Assembly: GCA_037042185.1 (NCBI GenBank)
Contig: JAXQJY010000032.1
Location: 1,612,001-1,676,000, forward strand
Length of the DNA: 64,000 nucleotides
Direction: 5' to 3'
From: Sordariomycetes sp. S80-01Y
Lineage: Eukaryota > Ascomycota > Sordariomycetes
Shown piece by piece: positions 25,145-37,758 of the stretch. A program made the translations under genes and the position numbers. Under the pieces are notes generated by a model, which ran no database searches, was not told where the DNA came from, and saw only the letters and a list, made by a program, of their open reading frames with translations. Each line of letters starts with the position of its first letter. Position 1 is the first letter of the stretch.

Positions 25145-28100
25145 CTATTGTAGCGGCATGTTGATGCTGCTCGATGGCGACATCGTAGGATGAGGGAAGA
25201 AGCCATTAGACGTGGGCTTCCCTTCAAAAGGCCGGCAGTTGCGGCCTTGATCGTTGGATGTGAGGGATGCTGGTTGGACGAGACGCGGTAGCGTATTGTT
25301 TTCGTACTCGGCCTTGACCCTACCGCCGTTGATGTCAACTCCTGCTACAACGTGGGGGACCATCTGGTCATCCGTGGCATGGTTCCAGGCATCCAGTCGA
25401 CCGTTCGTCTGGTCCTGATACATGGCTCCCGGATAGTACTGGTAGCTTTTTTCTGTCTCGATAGCCTTCTCGTCTGCCGGGGGAATCATTGCCTCTGGCG
25501 GAAGTGCATGGTGACGCTGCCCGTACATGTCGCTTTGATTCCCGTATGTCGTGTACGGGTTCATACCTAGAGGGGCGGAGAAGTCCCGGACCACACCCAT
25601 TGCTCCAAATCCGGTGCTAGACGGACCGGCTGAGCCCGATGGCCCGTTGCTTGAGTTCCGCCGATCGCCCTGGTAATGTCCCGGAGAACGTCCTCGAACA
25701 ATCATCTTGGCCGACTTGCGGAAGGCGACTCTAACCCATTGGGGCCTCTCGATGGAACCAGTATTGGCGTAGAGGTCGATGACGAGGTGGTAATACTGTT
25801 GAGCCGCCCTCCGCTTGCCGTTGTTCTGAGTCGCCTGCTTGAATTGGATGCGCTCGAAAGTGTACTCGGTCTGAGGCCCGTTTCCCCCAGCCTCGGCAGG
25901 GACCCAACCGTCGGGATAGATAGACTGGTTCATCGAACTTGGGCCCGAGTAAAAATTGACATGGTGATGGTTGGAGTCTTGTTTTGCCATCATGGGCACC
26001 GTTCGCGGGGCGTTGACAGGCCCTTTATCACGCTTGGGTGTATGTTGAATCAGCTCTATCGTGTGCTGGTCGTTGTCCGAGACGACCGCTGACAAGCTCA
26101 TGGCAAAACCAACGACGGTCAGGGCGCTACGCGAGCCCGTCAACTTGAGCTCTGTGGCAACATTCGGGATGTAGGGCGTCAGAGAAAAGGAGGTGACAGT
26201 GGAAAAGTAATTCCGTCGATAGCATGTCCACTCCTTGTCGGCCAGGAAGAAGCCCTTGTCGATGATGCCGTTTATGCCGATCTCAATGCTTGTCTTGTTA
26301 TGGTCTTGGTAGGTCAGCGCCCCAAGGACTTTAATGTCCTCCAGCGGCGGAATGTTGTTCTGGGGTGCCCTATTCGCAAACTGGGCGTCCATCCTGCCGT
26401 TCGGGGCGCCGTAGCCACCAGTCAGGGTAGGGGTGGGAGATATTGGGTGTCTTCGATAGTGAGAGCCCGGGAACGAAGGCGAACGAGCGGAGTGCTCCGA
26501 CTGCCTCCGGAAGGACGGAGTAGAGTGAGAATATTGGTCTCTGGCGCTGATGTGGTGGGGGCCTGGGTGTGGAAGTGTTGTGCGTGGAGTATGGTCCATG
26601 CCCGAAGGGAGGGTGCTGCCAGCTGCGTGAGCCTGGTGCGCAGTTCGAGATGCAGCAATGAGGGTGGACATCCGGAAGGGAATCCCTATCAGAAGCCAGA
26701 CAAGGAGGATTTGGACTTACTGGGTGCCCAAGCGAGGTCTGACGTCGATGGACGGATAGACCCCCGACGACGCTGAGTAGTAGCTATTCGTTCCGTCGTG
26801 ATGGTACTGTGCGGTTGGATCCAGTGCTGTAGGCTGCTGGTACATTGACAGTGTGTTATAATGTGTCTGGCCGTGGTCTAGCAGTGATGTTGTGGTCGGC
26901 TCAGTGTTGTATCTAACCCCTTGATTAGCAGATTCATCGACACACCGTCAGACAGAAATCGAGCAAGGGAACGGTCTCCCAGAGTCATGTACGGCGCACC
27001 GTGACCAGGTGCTACCAGTTCTCCGGTAGTACGTGCCAGCGTCGAGGGTCGTACAGGACCCTGATACCGAATCGAGGGGCACCAAGCCTCGTCAACCTGA
27101 CAAACGGCTCTCGAGTCTGCTGACCACACCCGGTCCTTGATTCAGTAGCTCAGGGCAGATCCAGGGAGCTCTCTTCTCATCTCAGGCCACGTCTTTCGTG
27201 TTGGCGCAGGCCAGGGGCCCATAACGCTCGTGAGGGAAAGAGAGAAGCTTGGGTGCGTGAGGCACTAATCCGAACGCCTCCTTGGGCGTTGCGCATGGAC
27301 ATGGTTGCTGCTCGCCCGATGTGACTTGCAGGGGGGGATGGCTTACCTTAGATCATGTTGACCTGGCAGGGTATCATGGAGATGATAGTCCAGGCCAGGC
27401 CCGGCACCAGCCCCGGCGGACGTGTAGTCCTGTACGCGTAGAGTCAGACGTTTGATCTTGGCGGATGCAGAGACGAGAGAATCAAGACAGAAACAAGAAC
27501 ATGTCGGTCAAAAGCTTTGCGCGCTCTGTTGGCAGGCGAATCAAGGAGGCAGCGACGTTGAATGCGTGGTGGTTGGTTGTCTTATGTGGCGGGCTCGAGG
27601 TCAAGCTCGGAAGGCTACGCCATGATGAACTGACAATGATACAAGTTAGCATTCAGTCTGAGTCTGACAGAACTCGACGCGCACAAAGATTGATGACGTG
27701 AGTGAGAAGCTGGGGCAGAAGCAGAAGAAGTTGCATGTGAGATGACCAGCAGCGTCTCCGCCGTGCACCTCGCGCCTAGACCGAGCCACGGTGCTGGCCT
27801 CACGGCAGACAGCGAAGAAGCGTGGGCAATGCAACACACGAGGACGAGGACGAGGACGACCAAGGTGTGCCAGAAATGCAGGCGTGCAGGCGTGCAGTAC
27901 CTTGTAGATACCGGACTCCGAAGGTGGTGTACTTGCGGCCCAGGTGCCCGCACCGTGACTGCACCGCCCATGCATCGAGTCAATACCAGTGCATTCGGAA
28001 CAGAAGCGCCACCCGTGTTGCGGGGCAGCTGCTAAAGAGAACGGTTACACATGGCCGCCAGGGGGGGTAAATGCTGTGCGTCCCGGAAGATGCCAAAGAT

Positions 28101-28724
28101 GCCAGATAAAGTTGATTTGTGCCATCGACAGACCGTGTCGTCTCAGTTGCGTTTGCCGGCTTTGTCGTCCCTACCACTGACTGCGCCTTGAATCAAGAGA
28201 GTGCAGGGAAATGTGATCTGGGGCAGCAAGCCAAGCAATCAGGCTGGCGGGAGGCTGCCGACCGCTGCTCCAGGTTGGGCGCGGCTCGAGGGTCGACAAT
28301 GGGAATGGAACGGGAAGACTCACGCGATAGTAGTTTTTGTCTTCGGTTGGGCGCAATCTCTCAGGTACTAGGCCCCAGATCGCCGGATATAGGGGACGGG
28401 AAGCGGGACAGCCCACGCGGGCGCCTTGACGTCGATTGTGAAAGCGCCCAGTAGCGTCGTCCAGCCTGAGCTACAGTTCGCGATCTGGTCCCATTGGATG
28501 CCAAGAGCGGGCACGCCAACAACGTCCGACAACCTCGAGGATTCCCTTTTGTCGGTCGCTGTCGTTGTGGTCTTTGCTGCCTCCCTTGTCGTTCTAGTGG
28601 CTGTGACAGCAGAGAGCGCAAAGTCCTTTACCTTGTGCAGGGAGTGGGAAAGGAGGGAGGGCTGGTGTTGGGGAAAATGAAAGCAGGCTGGGTCGCCAGA
28701 TACCTTTGAAAACTGGGAATTCAT
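25145..28724 (-). CDS. vib-1: NDT80/PhoG-type transcription factor VIB-1/XprG
   Basis: Predicted exons on the minus strand: 28724-28704 (tentative), 27429-27347, 26912-26721 and 26615-25145, giving 588 aa with all phases closed. The NDT80/PhoG DNA-binding domain spans about 190-415 and includes FFLADKEWTCYRRNYFSTVT, the hallmark of the VIB-1/XprG branch. The N terminus has MYQQPTALDPTAQYHHDG and VYPSIDVRPRLG; the ends are His, Pro and Ser-rich. VIB-1 and XprG are nuclear activators of secreted proteases and other starvation responses, and of heterokaryon incompatibility and cell death in Neurospora. Exons 2-4 are well supported. Exon 1 (MNSQFSK) has a good GTATCT donor and right phase but needs a first intron of about 1.27 kb. 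Another upstream exon is possible. Confidence 0.85.
27839..27860. repeat. GAGGAC hexanucleotide repeat
   Basis: Three and a half tandem copies within the predicted first intron of the VIB-1-like gene. Simple repeat. Confidence 0.7.
27878..27897. repeat. Nine-bp direct repeat
   Basis: Two adjacent copies of GCAGGCGTG followed by GC, within the predicted first intron of the VIB-1-like gene. No function is evident. Confidence 0.6.
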
Positions 28725-31700
28725 CACGCCGCTACTGTGACCTGTCCGGCCGCAGTGAATGTCGCGTGCTGACAGGGTAATATCGGTACGTTCCCGCTGT
28801 GCTCTGGTTAGCACCAAGGCTTCCAACGGCCGTGCTGGGATGCCGCTGCGTCGCCAATCATCAGAACAATGTCATTTCGACAACGACTGGGAATGGGCTT
28901 TGCGATTCTCGCAAAGGCCAGCCGCGGCGTCTCGTTTTCTCCCAGTCCGCCCATCTTCTGCCCCTGGCATAGGTAGCCTTGGAGCCGAGTACTTACACTT
29001 CAAAGCTTCGAGACCTTGGCGTAAGGTGCACCCCTGTCTTCCCGCGCCGTCGATGCGCTCGATTCCCGCAAGGATCGCCAATCTACACAAATTCCCCGTC
29101 AGCTCTCTCGACTCTTCCACTCCACGTCTCGTCATCTTCGTCTTTGTTGGCCTGGGTAGCCAGACAGCGCCGAAGTCGCTGACCGGCGCAAAAGCACCGC
29201 CAAAGGCCCCATTTCCAACCCGGATCTTTCTAGCCGTGGATGCCTCTCCGTAGCAATGGTGGCGCTGGGGACCAGCCTCGAGGCCAGCAGCCGTGCATCG
29301 CGATTCGTTGGGATTGACATACATGTGTGCGCTGCGTCTAGCGGCCCAAGGGGCGCTCTTCGGTTTCTGCAACAGAAATTAGCATGGTAATTTGCTCTGC
29401 ATGCGACATGTTGCTCTGCCCATGCCAAGGCTTGACCACCTCAGACACTCCCATAACGACCACCACGGCTAGACATGACGGTTGGCGAGCAAGCCGGGTC
29501 CGTGGTGGTGTTGAGCCTGGGCTTGGAACTGCCGCAACAGTCAAAGGCTGAACCGGGTCGCTCGACCCCGTAGAGAAGTCTTACGCGCTGGCAGGTCGAA
29601 CTCACCTCGTCGATGTTGATTGAGTCTCCTCAACGTGGCTCACTGTGGTGGGTAAGGCTTGTGATGATGAGTAAAGATTCTTTGCTCCAGACGTGCCGGC
29701 TGAACGTCAGCAAAAACCAACGTTTCGTGTGACGAACGGTCGAGGTCTGATGTATGGCGCCGACGAACAATACGTCTTTGCCCTGGTGTGAATGGGGATT
29801 TCGGTCGAGGAGAACACAGCGTTTCGTTCCGCCACAGACTCGTGCAAGTGCAGGATCTTGGAGGGGGCCTTACTATATACCCGATTTGCGACACTCGTGG
29901 CTGACCTGTTATCGCACAAGGAACAGGCCGATCTGACGCTGTCAACCAGCGAGCGACACCCGATACAGGGCGAAAGTCGGAGGAAGACAAAGGTGAACAG
30001 AGCCTTTCGACGACTGATCACGGGCAGGAGATGAGCAGTGGGATAGAGGAGTAAGTCTGAGGACGTCGGTCAGAGAAACTTTTGAATGAGGAGGACGATG
30101 GTAGTGCAGAGCCTGAGACAAAGATAGAAGGCCCATGAGGCGAGAATGGCAAGGACTTTCAAGCAGCCACCGGGTTAGCCAAAGGTGAATTGCGCAGATG
30201 CTCGCTATATCATCGAACTCGACTTTCGAGGGCAGTTCTTCAGTAGCAAGGCTTTTGTGGTGCTGACCGTCTTTTAGCACCATGAAGAAGGACGAAATCG
30301 CTGGAAGGTAGGCCTTTAACGATTTCCACCGGCACCAATGGCGACGATGGGCCATACGGGTCAGGACTTTTGCGTCTGAGCCACCCATCAACGGGCAAAG
30401 GCAAGAACCCGCCGATTTGCACGGCCACGCGCAAAGACGGGGCTCGCATCTCGCCGGTTGAGCCAAGAAGATCCTTGGGAGCCTCTGCCAGTCGCATGCC
30501 GGCCGCAATATTCCGGCGGCCAGGTCCTGACGGATGCGAGTGAGTGACTTCGCCAGGGCAACAACACTGACGCCCCTCGCTAGAATGAACTCGAACTGAC
30601 ACTAGCACCCCTACTGCCGGGTGAGCTAGGACCAGCGGTACAGGTACGAAGCTGTCGATCCACACGATACCCATATGAGCTTCGAGCTGAAGAGGGTCCT
30701 CCAGCTTGTTATAGACACGGCTCTGCAGAAGCGACACGCCCCTTCTCGCCTCCGACGCATCATGCGCAGCTACCCGGCCGGCCAGCCGTCATGGTCCTCG
30801 TCAATAGGCTACAGACGATGCACCTGATTGTAGAAACTTCTTGTTGACGAGGAGACCATGCCGATGGCGGGTCATCGCATGGCCACAGCTTAGCCATGAA
30901 ATGTGCAATGGTGAGCCCTTATTCACCACTTGTATCCCAGTGTCTGATGTCCGGGATTTGACGCCATTAGATGAACCTTAGACAAGTCTCTCGCGCCTTT
31001 CACCGTTGCGACTAAGGTGGAAAAGACTTCTAGTACTGTAGCAAACGATGCTTTGTTGAACCGCCGTGACTCTTGATTTAACAATCGAGCCCTTTTAAAA
31101 AGTATCGGCTTAACGGGAAAACTTCCTCTTCTGTCGGCGTGAGCCTCGAGCGTGCGGTACTGATCAAATGGCGCGGGCAATGTTGGGACCTTCGAATTCA
31201 CCAAAGATCAGGGATCTGAGTTGCTACTGGTACTGTGCCGTGGTACAAGCCCCCAAGTAGGGGCTGTCAGGACGGAAATTACTTCAAACAACACGTGAGA
31301 TCCATACGTGTCTTGGACCCGAGCCTCACTCCAGGCAAAGACCCTCTGCCTAGGAATGTGGCCAGTGCGTTCCCTCCGGTATAAGGGAAGCAAGACGAAG
31401 TGATTGACTTGGCCACAGGGCGGCGTGGCTCCTATGAAACTTAATAAACATGTCGGGCGATCCTTCTCGCATGTTTTCGCAGGCGGTAATGGTTGTGCAC
31501 CGTCACAAACGGCCAATGATATAGTCGCATACCCGAGAGGGGGGCGCTTCGCCTCCTTTTTTGTTCGAGGCAAGCCCGTGATGAATAGAGAAGGGACAGA
31601 TACTTGTCGAGATACTTCCACGAGGTCCACCGATCTGAACTGTCGGAGCTGGACTCAGACTGCAGCAGGATAGTCTTGTGTGAAGCCTTGGGAGCAGCGC

Positions 31701-34700
31701 AAGTAATCCAATCAAATCGAGTCCAGTCCAGCGGCTTCGTCCGTGCCCGCCTCGGACCTGAGAAGGGTCTTCAGTCGGGAACAGCAACTTCCCTGGCGCA
31801 GATATGGCTGTGTCGATTGATGAGAATTGTTTGATAGTTGGCAACGGGCTGGCGAAATAGACAAGCAGCTGTGTTTGCTCAACAAAGCTCTTCTTCGCCT
31901 CAGAACCCGAGCTTAATTCAATCCTGCCGACTCCCAGAGGTTGCATATGTGGAAGAAGTCTCGCCAACCAAGCTGCAACGCCCCTTTCCCGAGCATCCCA
32001 GGCCGTGCTAGATTCTTATTCGCTCGGCTTGCTGCCGGAGTCAGCCTGCCAGAAGATGCAGCGGGACACCTCAAATGCACATAAAGTGCGCTCAACACGA
32101 TCCAGATCTTGTACAATGTGATACATCAGACCGTGGAGACCAAGGATGTCTCGATGGAGGCCTGCAATGGGAAGGGCAAGGAACGGGTGGCTGAGGTCGC
32201 CCACGGTGACAGAATGGAGAGGGGTGCCTGGGGGCAGACCTGTCCGCAGCGCATGAGAAGATTGGCCATTCAGCGGATCGGAGGGTCGATGTTCTGCATC
32301 TGGGAATAGCACAAGCGCATTGGACGCCGGTGGGCGGTGCTGCTGTGTTCTCGTAGTGACACGGTAACAAATTCCCAGGCTATCGGGCACAATTCCGGGC
32401 TGTAGTGGTCAAGGCCAGCAAACCAGAAGAAAACGGACGAATTGAAGATGGCGGTCTTGTTTTCAAGTCTGCTTTGACGGCCCCATTCTACACGTTAGTA
32501 CAAGGGACTGGAGATGGACGCAAAGCGAGATGAGGGCAGTGCTGCAGCGCGTTGTCTGCACCGATTTGGAGCCTACTGCAGCGCATCGGGTTTGTCTCAG
32601 CAAGGAGGCGGCCGGGGAGCGGCGACGGATCTGCAAAGAGCGGTTGATCTGACAATGATGTTGTTGTGCGGAACAGAATTCATTGCCGTGAAGTCAAAAG
32701 CGGATCCCGTGGTCGTCACCATCTTTAGCTTAGGGTCTTTGAGTCTGGCGCGTCCGAGGGCAGGAACAACCCTTCACACTTCATCGCCTGCGGATACTGG
32801 AAGGTACAGCCTGTCGGCAAGAACGATACAGTGGATGGACCAATGACCCGGAGATCTTACTACAGCGTGAACATCCCCTAATCTTAGCTTCTTCTGTTTC
32901 CAATCTCCAGCTTCATCTACCTTGTCCCCTTAAACAAGGATATACTCGGACTCGGCCTTGGGCCTTGACTCAGATTCGTGATAGTGGATCTCCCACGCAA
33001 CCTAGGTATTGGACCACGAACGGATGGCCACGTTTTCAGGCGGCTACTTGCATGCACTGGATCCCAAGGTCTTATCCTTGACTCGAGCGCTGAGGTCAAG
33101 CGATCACGAGATTCGCAACTACAGCAGAGCCGAGCCCCTAATGCCCGAGGCCTGCCTGCCCAAGCTCAAGAAACGGTGCCTCTGCCGGCAGCTCTGACCT
33201 GAGCTACAGGAGAGCTCTCGTCGTGGGCGAGATTCCCGGCAAGAGCCATCCCATTGAAGGTCTAACGCAGGGGCTCTCAACAACTGGACCATCGAACCCC
33301 GACATAACTGAGCCCTCTACACTCGGCGAGATGGCATCGTAAACCGGGATTCCGGTGCGCCAACTATCATGCCAGCCGACCATGAGAGGCATGCGTTGAC
33401 GGACAGGACCGAGATCGGCACTATGAGGCGACCTGGATGGTGGAACTAGCAGCGGCCTGTAACTCATGAACAGCTACAAGACAAGGCTGTCTGGCGAACG
33501 CGCGCCTGGTATGTTGCCACTGGGAGCTCGCGATCATCGAGGTTGCCGCTTGTCGCATTGCCTACTTCCGTGAGGGGACTTCATTGACAAGCTCTCCCGG
33601 ACGATCAGAAGCTAGATTCCGGTTGATCACTCAATGAACGGGGCCGTAGCAACAGCTGACTGCTCAAAATCATCATGCTCAGCCGATGTCGGCGGATCAA
33701 GATCGGAGACTGAAAGAGCCGCGCAGCGCAGGCTATGGTGGATGCCTGTGGATGGATCGTACCACAAAGTATCGGCGGGACAAAGCTTGGAGTTTGCAAA
33801 GAACTTTTGTGACCGTTGAAGTACGGCTGTAAAGGCCTCACAACCTCAGCTCCGTCCATGGGCACCACCATGACCTTCGCGAAGAGCCAGATTGGGCGTC
33901 TCTCTGACTTTGAAACTTACGCGGCAGAATCTTGCTCAGGTAGCAGAAGCCACCGGAGGAACCAATGTCGAATACCGCTGCTTCTGAAGGCGTGTGAACG
34001 AGAACATGATTAGCCTGGATGACATTTCTCAGGCCCGTTATACCGTCCTCTACATGTCGCACACAACGCAAGTTCCCGAGTGGCAGACTGGTGATTCAGC
34101 CCGTGGCACAATGTCTTTCAGGGTACCCAAGCTCAGCATCTGCGACACTAGCAGCCCAAGCCTGGCTCACTGAAAAACAGCCAAATCAATAGTCGCATCA
34201 AGTTCTAAGAAGAAGCATGGACAGGCTCAGGATGCAGCCCAAAAGACGACAACAGCGGAGGTACTTGATGCGTTGTGAGCTGCCTGGGGCAAAGTACCAA
34301 GAACAACGTATGCACATTGCCCTCATGCATATACTTTTCGTCGCAGAATTGCGTCGCCATGTTTCCTGTACGACAATGCTGGAGTTTCAGGCCAAGAAGA
34401 TTAAACTCGACCCGTTCTCCTAGTTGAAAACACAGCATGGACGTTACCTTCGGCCAGCAGCCGAAAGACTGAGTTGACGGCTTGGGCGAGGGAAACCGTA
34501 TACAACGTTGCCCAAAGTCCCCATCGGTAGATTCGACTTCCAAATCTGTTCGCTTCTTCATTCCCGATACGGCTTATCGCGTCGGTTTTGTGAGACTGCT
34601 CGAGCCTTCATACGCCCCCAGACCACGCCTTGCAGCCGTTGCCTGTGACTTGCAGCCGCCCGCCTCACGGTCCAGAGACGTGGGGATTGGCAAGTTCTCT

Positions 34701-35894
34701 GTCCTGAGACGGCACCAAATCCAGTCGCGGCCTACGCAGGCTCCTCGTGCAGGCGCGGCGCTGGCAAGGGCATCGTTCGGTGGAGACGCTGAGACGAGCA
34801 GCCAAGAATCATCTACCGAGGGGCGTGTGGTTGAAAGCAATCAATCCGCCCACCTCCTCGGTCTGTGCTCTGCTGATGTCGTGCCCAAACCACGAGTCTG
34901 CTTGAGTCCCATTCAAGATCCATGACCACGCCGCAGTCGCTGGTTCCTCTTGTCTCGTTCGAACCTTGACAACCAAGTCAGGACAGCGGAAGCGCACAAC
35001 TTTGCTTGGGCTTAGCCCTCAACGGATGACAGGGTGATCACAGCACTGAGATTGTGGCTTCACAAGCTCGTGGCTCTCTGATCAACTCGGCTCGGAAGCT
35101 TGCTGCAGGCTGGACTGTACAACAGCGCGTACCGGCGGCATTTTTGAAACGCTGGTAAGCAGTCTGGGGTAAAGGCATATCAAGCTTGAGCGTCCATGAG
35201 TGGCTGGAGATAAATTCGACTGTTGAGTTGTCAGTTCACAGGTAAGCACGGACATTGGATGACTTTCACGATGTAACGATTTCTTCATCGTAAAGACTTG
35301 GGTGCATTACCCTAGCTCACCATGGCGTTTCAGTGATTATGACAAATGTAGTGAGTCAGTCTAGGTAATTGATGATTCACCTATGGTGCTCGATGATCAT
35401 AGAGAGCGAGTTCAGCCTGGCTCTGCTACCCTCGGTGAGAGTGTGCGGTCGGCTGAGTCGAGTCTGGACCAAAGTTTCGGCAAGCCGACCTGCCGCGAGA
35501 AGGCCGTAATGCATGAACCCTCAAGTCTGCTTTCTTGCTGCATTAGAAATACTCCAATGCGAGGCATCTTCTGATTCGTCAAAGTGAAGTGGTGAGGTTG
35601 CTGCGTTGAAAAGCCATGGAGTCGAACTCCGGTAGTTGATAAACCTGGCGTTGATCCAAGATTGGGTTCTAGTCTAGGTAGGCTGTTATGCTGGGGCTGG
35701 AGTGCAGGGTAGGCATCCCACTGTCCAGGTGGGGGCCAAACTGACGACATCGAACATCACATGGACTCACCATCCTTGTCTTGACTCATCCAAGGACAGG
35801 CTGAAGATTGCTGAACCCAAGACTTCAAAGGCCGTTTCTAGCCCACCGTCGTATTGGTCTATTGATACCCTCTCCATTAACATTCTCAGCGGGA
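28725..35894. other. 7.2-kb gene-poor region upstream of the VIB-1-like gene
   Basis: No gene is supportable here. Open frames of 60-165 codons occur on both strands (for example 30240-30737 minus, 31208-31630 minus, 34205-34561 minus), but none contains a recognisable motif or links by plausible splicing to another. I find no terminal repeats and no tRNA with a paired acceptor stem. The part next to 28724 must carry the leader and promoter of the VIB-1-like gene; the far end carries the promoter of the gene at 35895. I cannot exclude fast-evolving small proteins or non-coding RNAs. Confidence 0.5.
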
Positions 35895-37362
35895 ATGCCT
35901 AAGAAAAGGCAGCATCAACATCTCAGGTCCTTCAAGCCAATCGCCCCGGCGTCTCCGACACTCGCATCTTCATCTAGCAAATCAGCTGGTAAGTTAACCT
36001 CTATTTTTCGCTTGCGTTACGCAAAACGACACCAAGTTTCTCACGTGCCGCCAACCAGACAATAGCTCTACATCCCCCAGTGTCAACGATCTGCTAGCAA
36101 ATTTACGACGCTCGTCTCTCGGACCATCGTCATCTCGGGAATCAGCCGCCACCACTCCAAGCGTTCCTCCCTCTATCCGCGAGATTCTTCAGATACCAGA
36201 GACCCCAGCTCCAGCACCGAGAAGACCAACCCGGCCAAGGTTCGATGGATCTGGTCGGAGATTGCCTGCTGGGCCGCCGCCACCTAGGAGTTGGGTATCT
36301 GCAGGCCGCGAGAGCTCTGGTCAAGGAACCCGTGCGCGGGCTGCGAAGCTGAGTCTGTCAAAAGCATCTCAATCTTCTTTACCAGGCGGGTATCTTCCCG
36401 AAAAGGGAAGCTTCATCGAGATTTTGCTCAGGAACATAGCCGTTGACTGGGAGTTTCATCGGGTTTACAACCAGTATCATCTGTACTTTCTACCCAGTCA
36501 TCTAAAAGCGCCTCTCATAAGAATGATCGGCGTGTCAAATGGAGGGGCTTCCATTGCTGATCTGAAGCTCATATTACTGCCGCCAGCATATCTCCTTGAG
36601 GATGACGATCTGCATGATCAGCTCTCCGTCACGCGGGAGGTGACCTATCTCGATCTTTCTGCATCTTTGGGCCGACCCCTCAAACTAAAAGAAGTGACCG
36701 ATCTTCTCTATCCTCCGAAACAAGAGCAACAGGAAGATGAGCTCGAAGATTCCTGGGATGCGGCCGAAGATACGCGTCCTCACCTTCCACGTTCGCTGCT
36801 TCCGAACCTCACTCACCTGTCGCTGGCTCTAGACCCCCTAAATACTTCAGGGGGCTCCTGGAAGCAGTTGTTGGCCTTCTCACAGAAGGCTCCGAACATA
36901 ACTCATCTCAGCCTTGCATACTGGCCAGAACCGTGCCTCACGCCACGATCCCGCCTTTCTTCCGTGTCCTCCCCAAATGGGAAATCGATAGCCTACAGTG
37001 GCACAAACTACTATTCCCACTCCCTCGACCACGACTGGAGCGAAGCCCTCCTGATCCTGCGCAAGCTCAGTCGGAGCTTCTACGAACTCGAGTTTCTGGA
37101 TTTGACGGGCTGCACGAGGTGGTTCCCGGCATTGGTGGCGGAGTCAAGTCACGATCGCATTGACTGGGCCGGCGACTGGGGCAAGATCAGCGAGTTGAGG
37201 CTGTGGGCTGGTTGGAAGCCTGGCGAGGATGCTTTGATCTCCGAACAGGAGGTCTTTCAAGAGAGTATGGAGAATGCTGCGAAGGTTGAGCGTCACATTA
37301 GAGCGCAAAGGGCAGGGCAAGGGCGATTCATCAATGTTGAAAGAGATAGATTAGAAGTCTAA
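35895..37362 (+). CDS. Conserved fungal protein of unknown function, leucine-rich
   Basis: Two exons, 35895-35988 and 36059-37362, joined across a 70-bp intron, give 465 aa. I recognise it only as a fungal-specific conserved type, not by function. The N-terminal 140 residues are basic and Ser/Pro-rich (start MPKKRQHQHL, then SVNDLLANLRRSSL), a likely disordered and possibly nuclear segment. From about residue 165 it becomes globular, with leucine-patterned stretches spaced like irregular leucine-rich repeats (LPNLTHLSLALDPL, APNITHLSLAYWPE, LEFLDLTGCTRW). The C terminus is charged and helical. Relatives are sometimes labelled tafazzin in databases, but I see no acyltransferase HX4D motif, so I do not adopt that name. 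Confidence 0.75.
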
Positions 37363-37758
37363 TGGCTCGACCTTCTGACAATACGGCCAAATGTGATTCA
37401 CTTTATCTCATGTGGGAATTGACTGCCGTGGGTTGTTGAAAAGACGCTTCACCCCTTTATTTTCGAACATTGTTTGTAAATATCCGTTTTGGTGGTGTTA
37501 GTGAACATGAGCTAAAATGAGTCACTATGGCTGATCTCCAACGCGGGAGGGAAATCGCCATTAACGGCTACTGCCAAGTCAACATACGAATTTAAGTCCT
37601 CAGCTCTCAATTGATCTCCTTACTCCGAGTCCACAAACAAGAATAATCCAGGGGTTTGAATCAGATCCTCGATCGGAAAAGGACAAGTCATCGTGAAATA
37701 CTACGTCGCTACCTTCAGCTCAATTTAGGGGTAGCAGATATCGCCAACGGTCGGCACA
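37363..37758. promoter_or_regulatory. Intergenic promoter of the ABCF gene
   Basis: A 396-bp gap between two tandem plus-strand genes. It holds the 3' UTR of the upstream gene (AT-rich near 37430-37500) and the promoter of the ABCF gene. No specific sites were recognised. Confidence 0.5.

Noticed and set aside
34205-34561. A 118-codon minus-strand frame and neighbours at 33605-34071 as a possible multi-exon gene
   Set aside because: I tried to link them by splicing. No in-phase joins gave a recognisable protein.
35625-35640. Minus-strand GGAGTTCGACTCC, like a tRNA T-arm/B box
   Set aside because: The 7 bases after it (ATGGCTT) have no complementary 5' acceptor strand at tRNA distance, and no A box is present.
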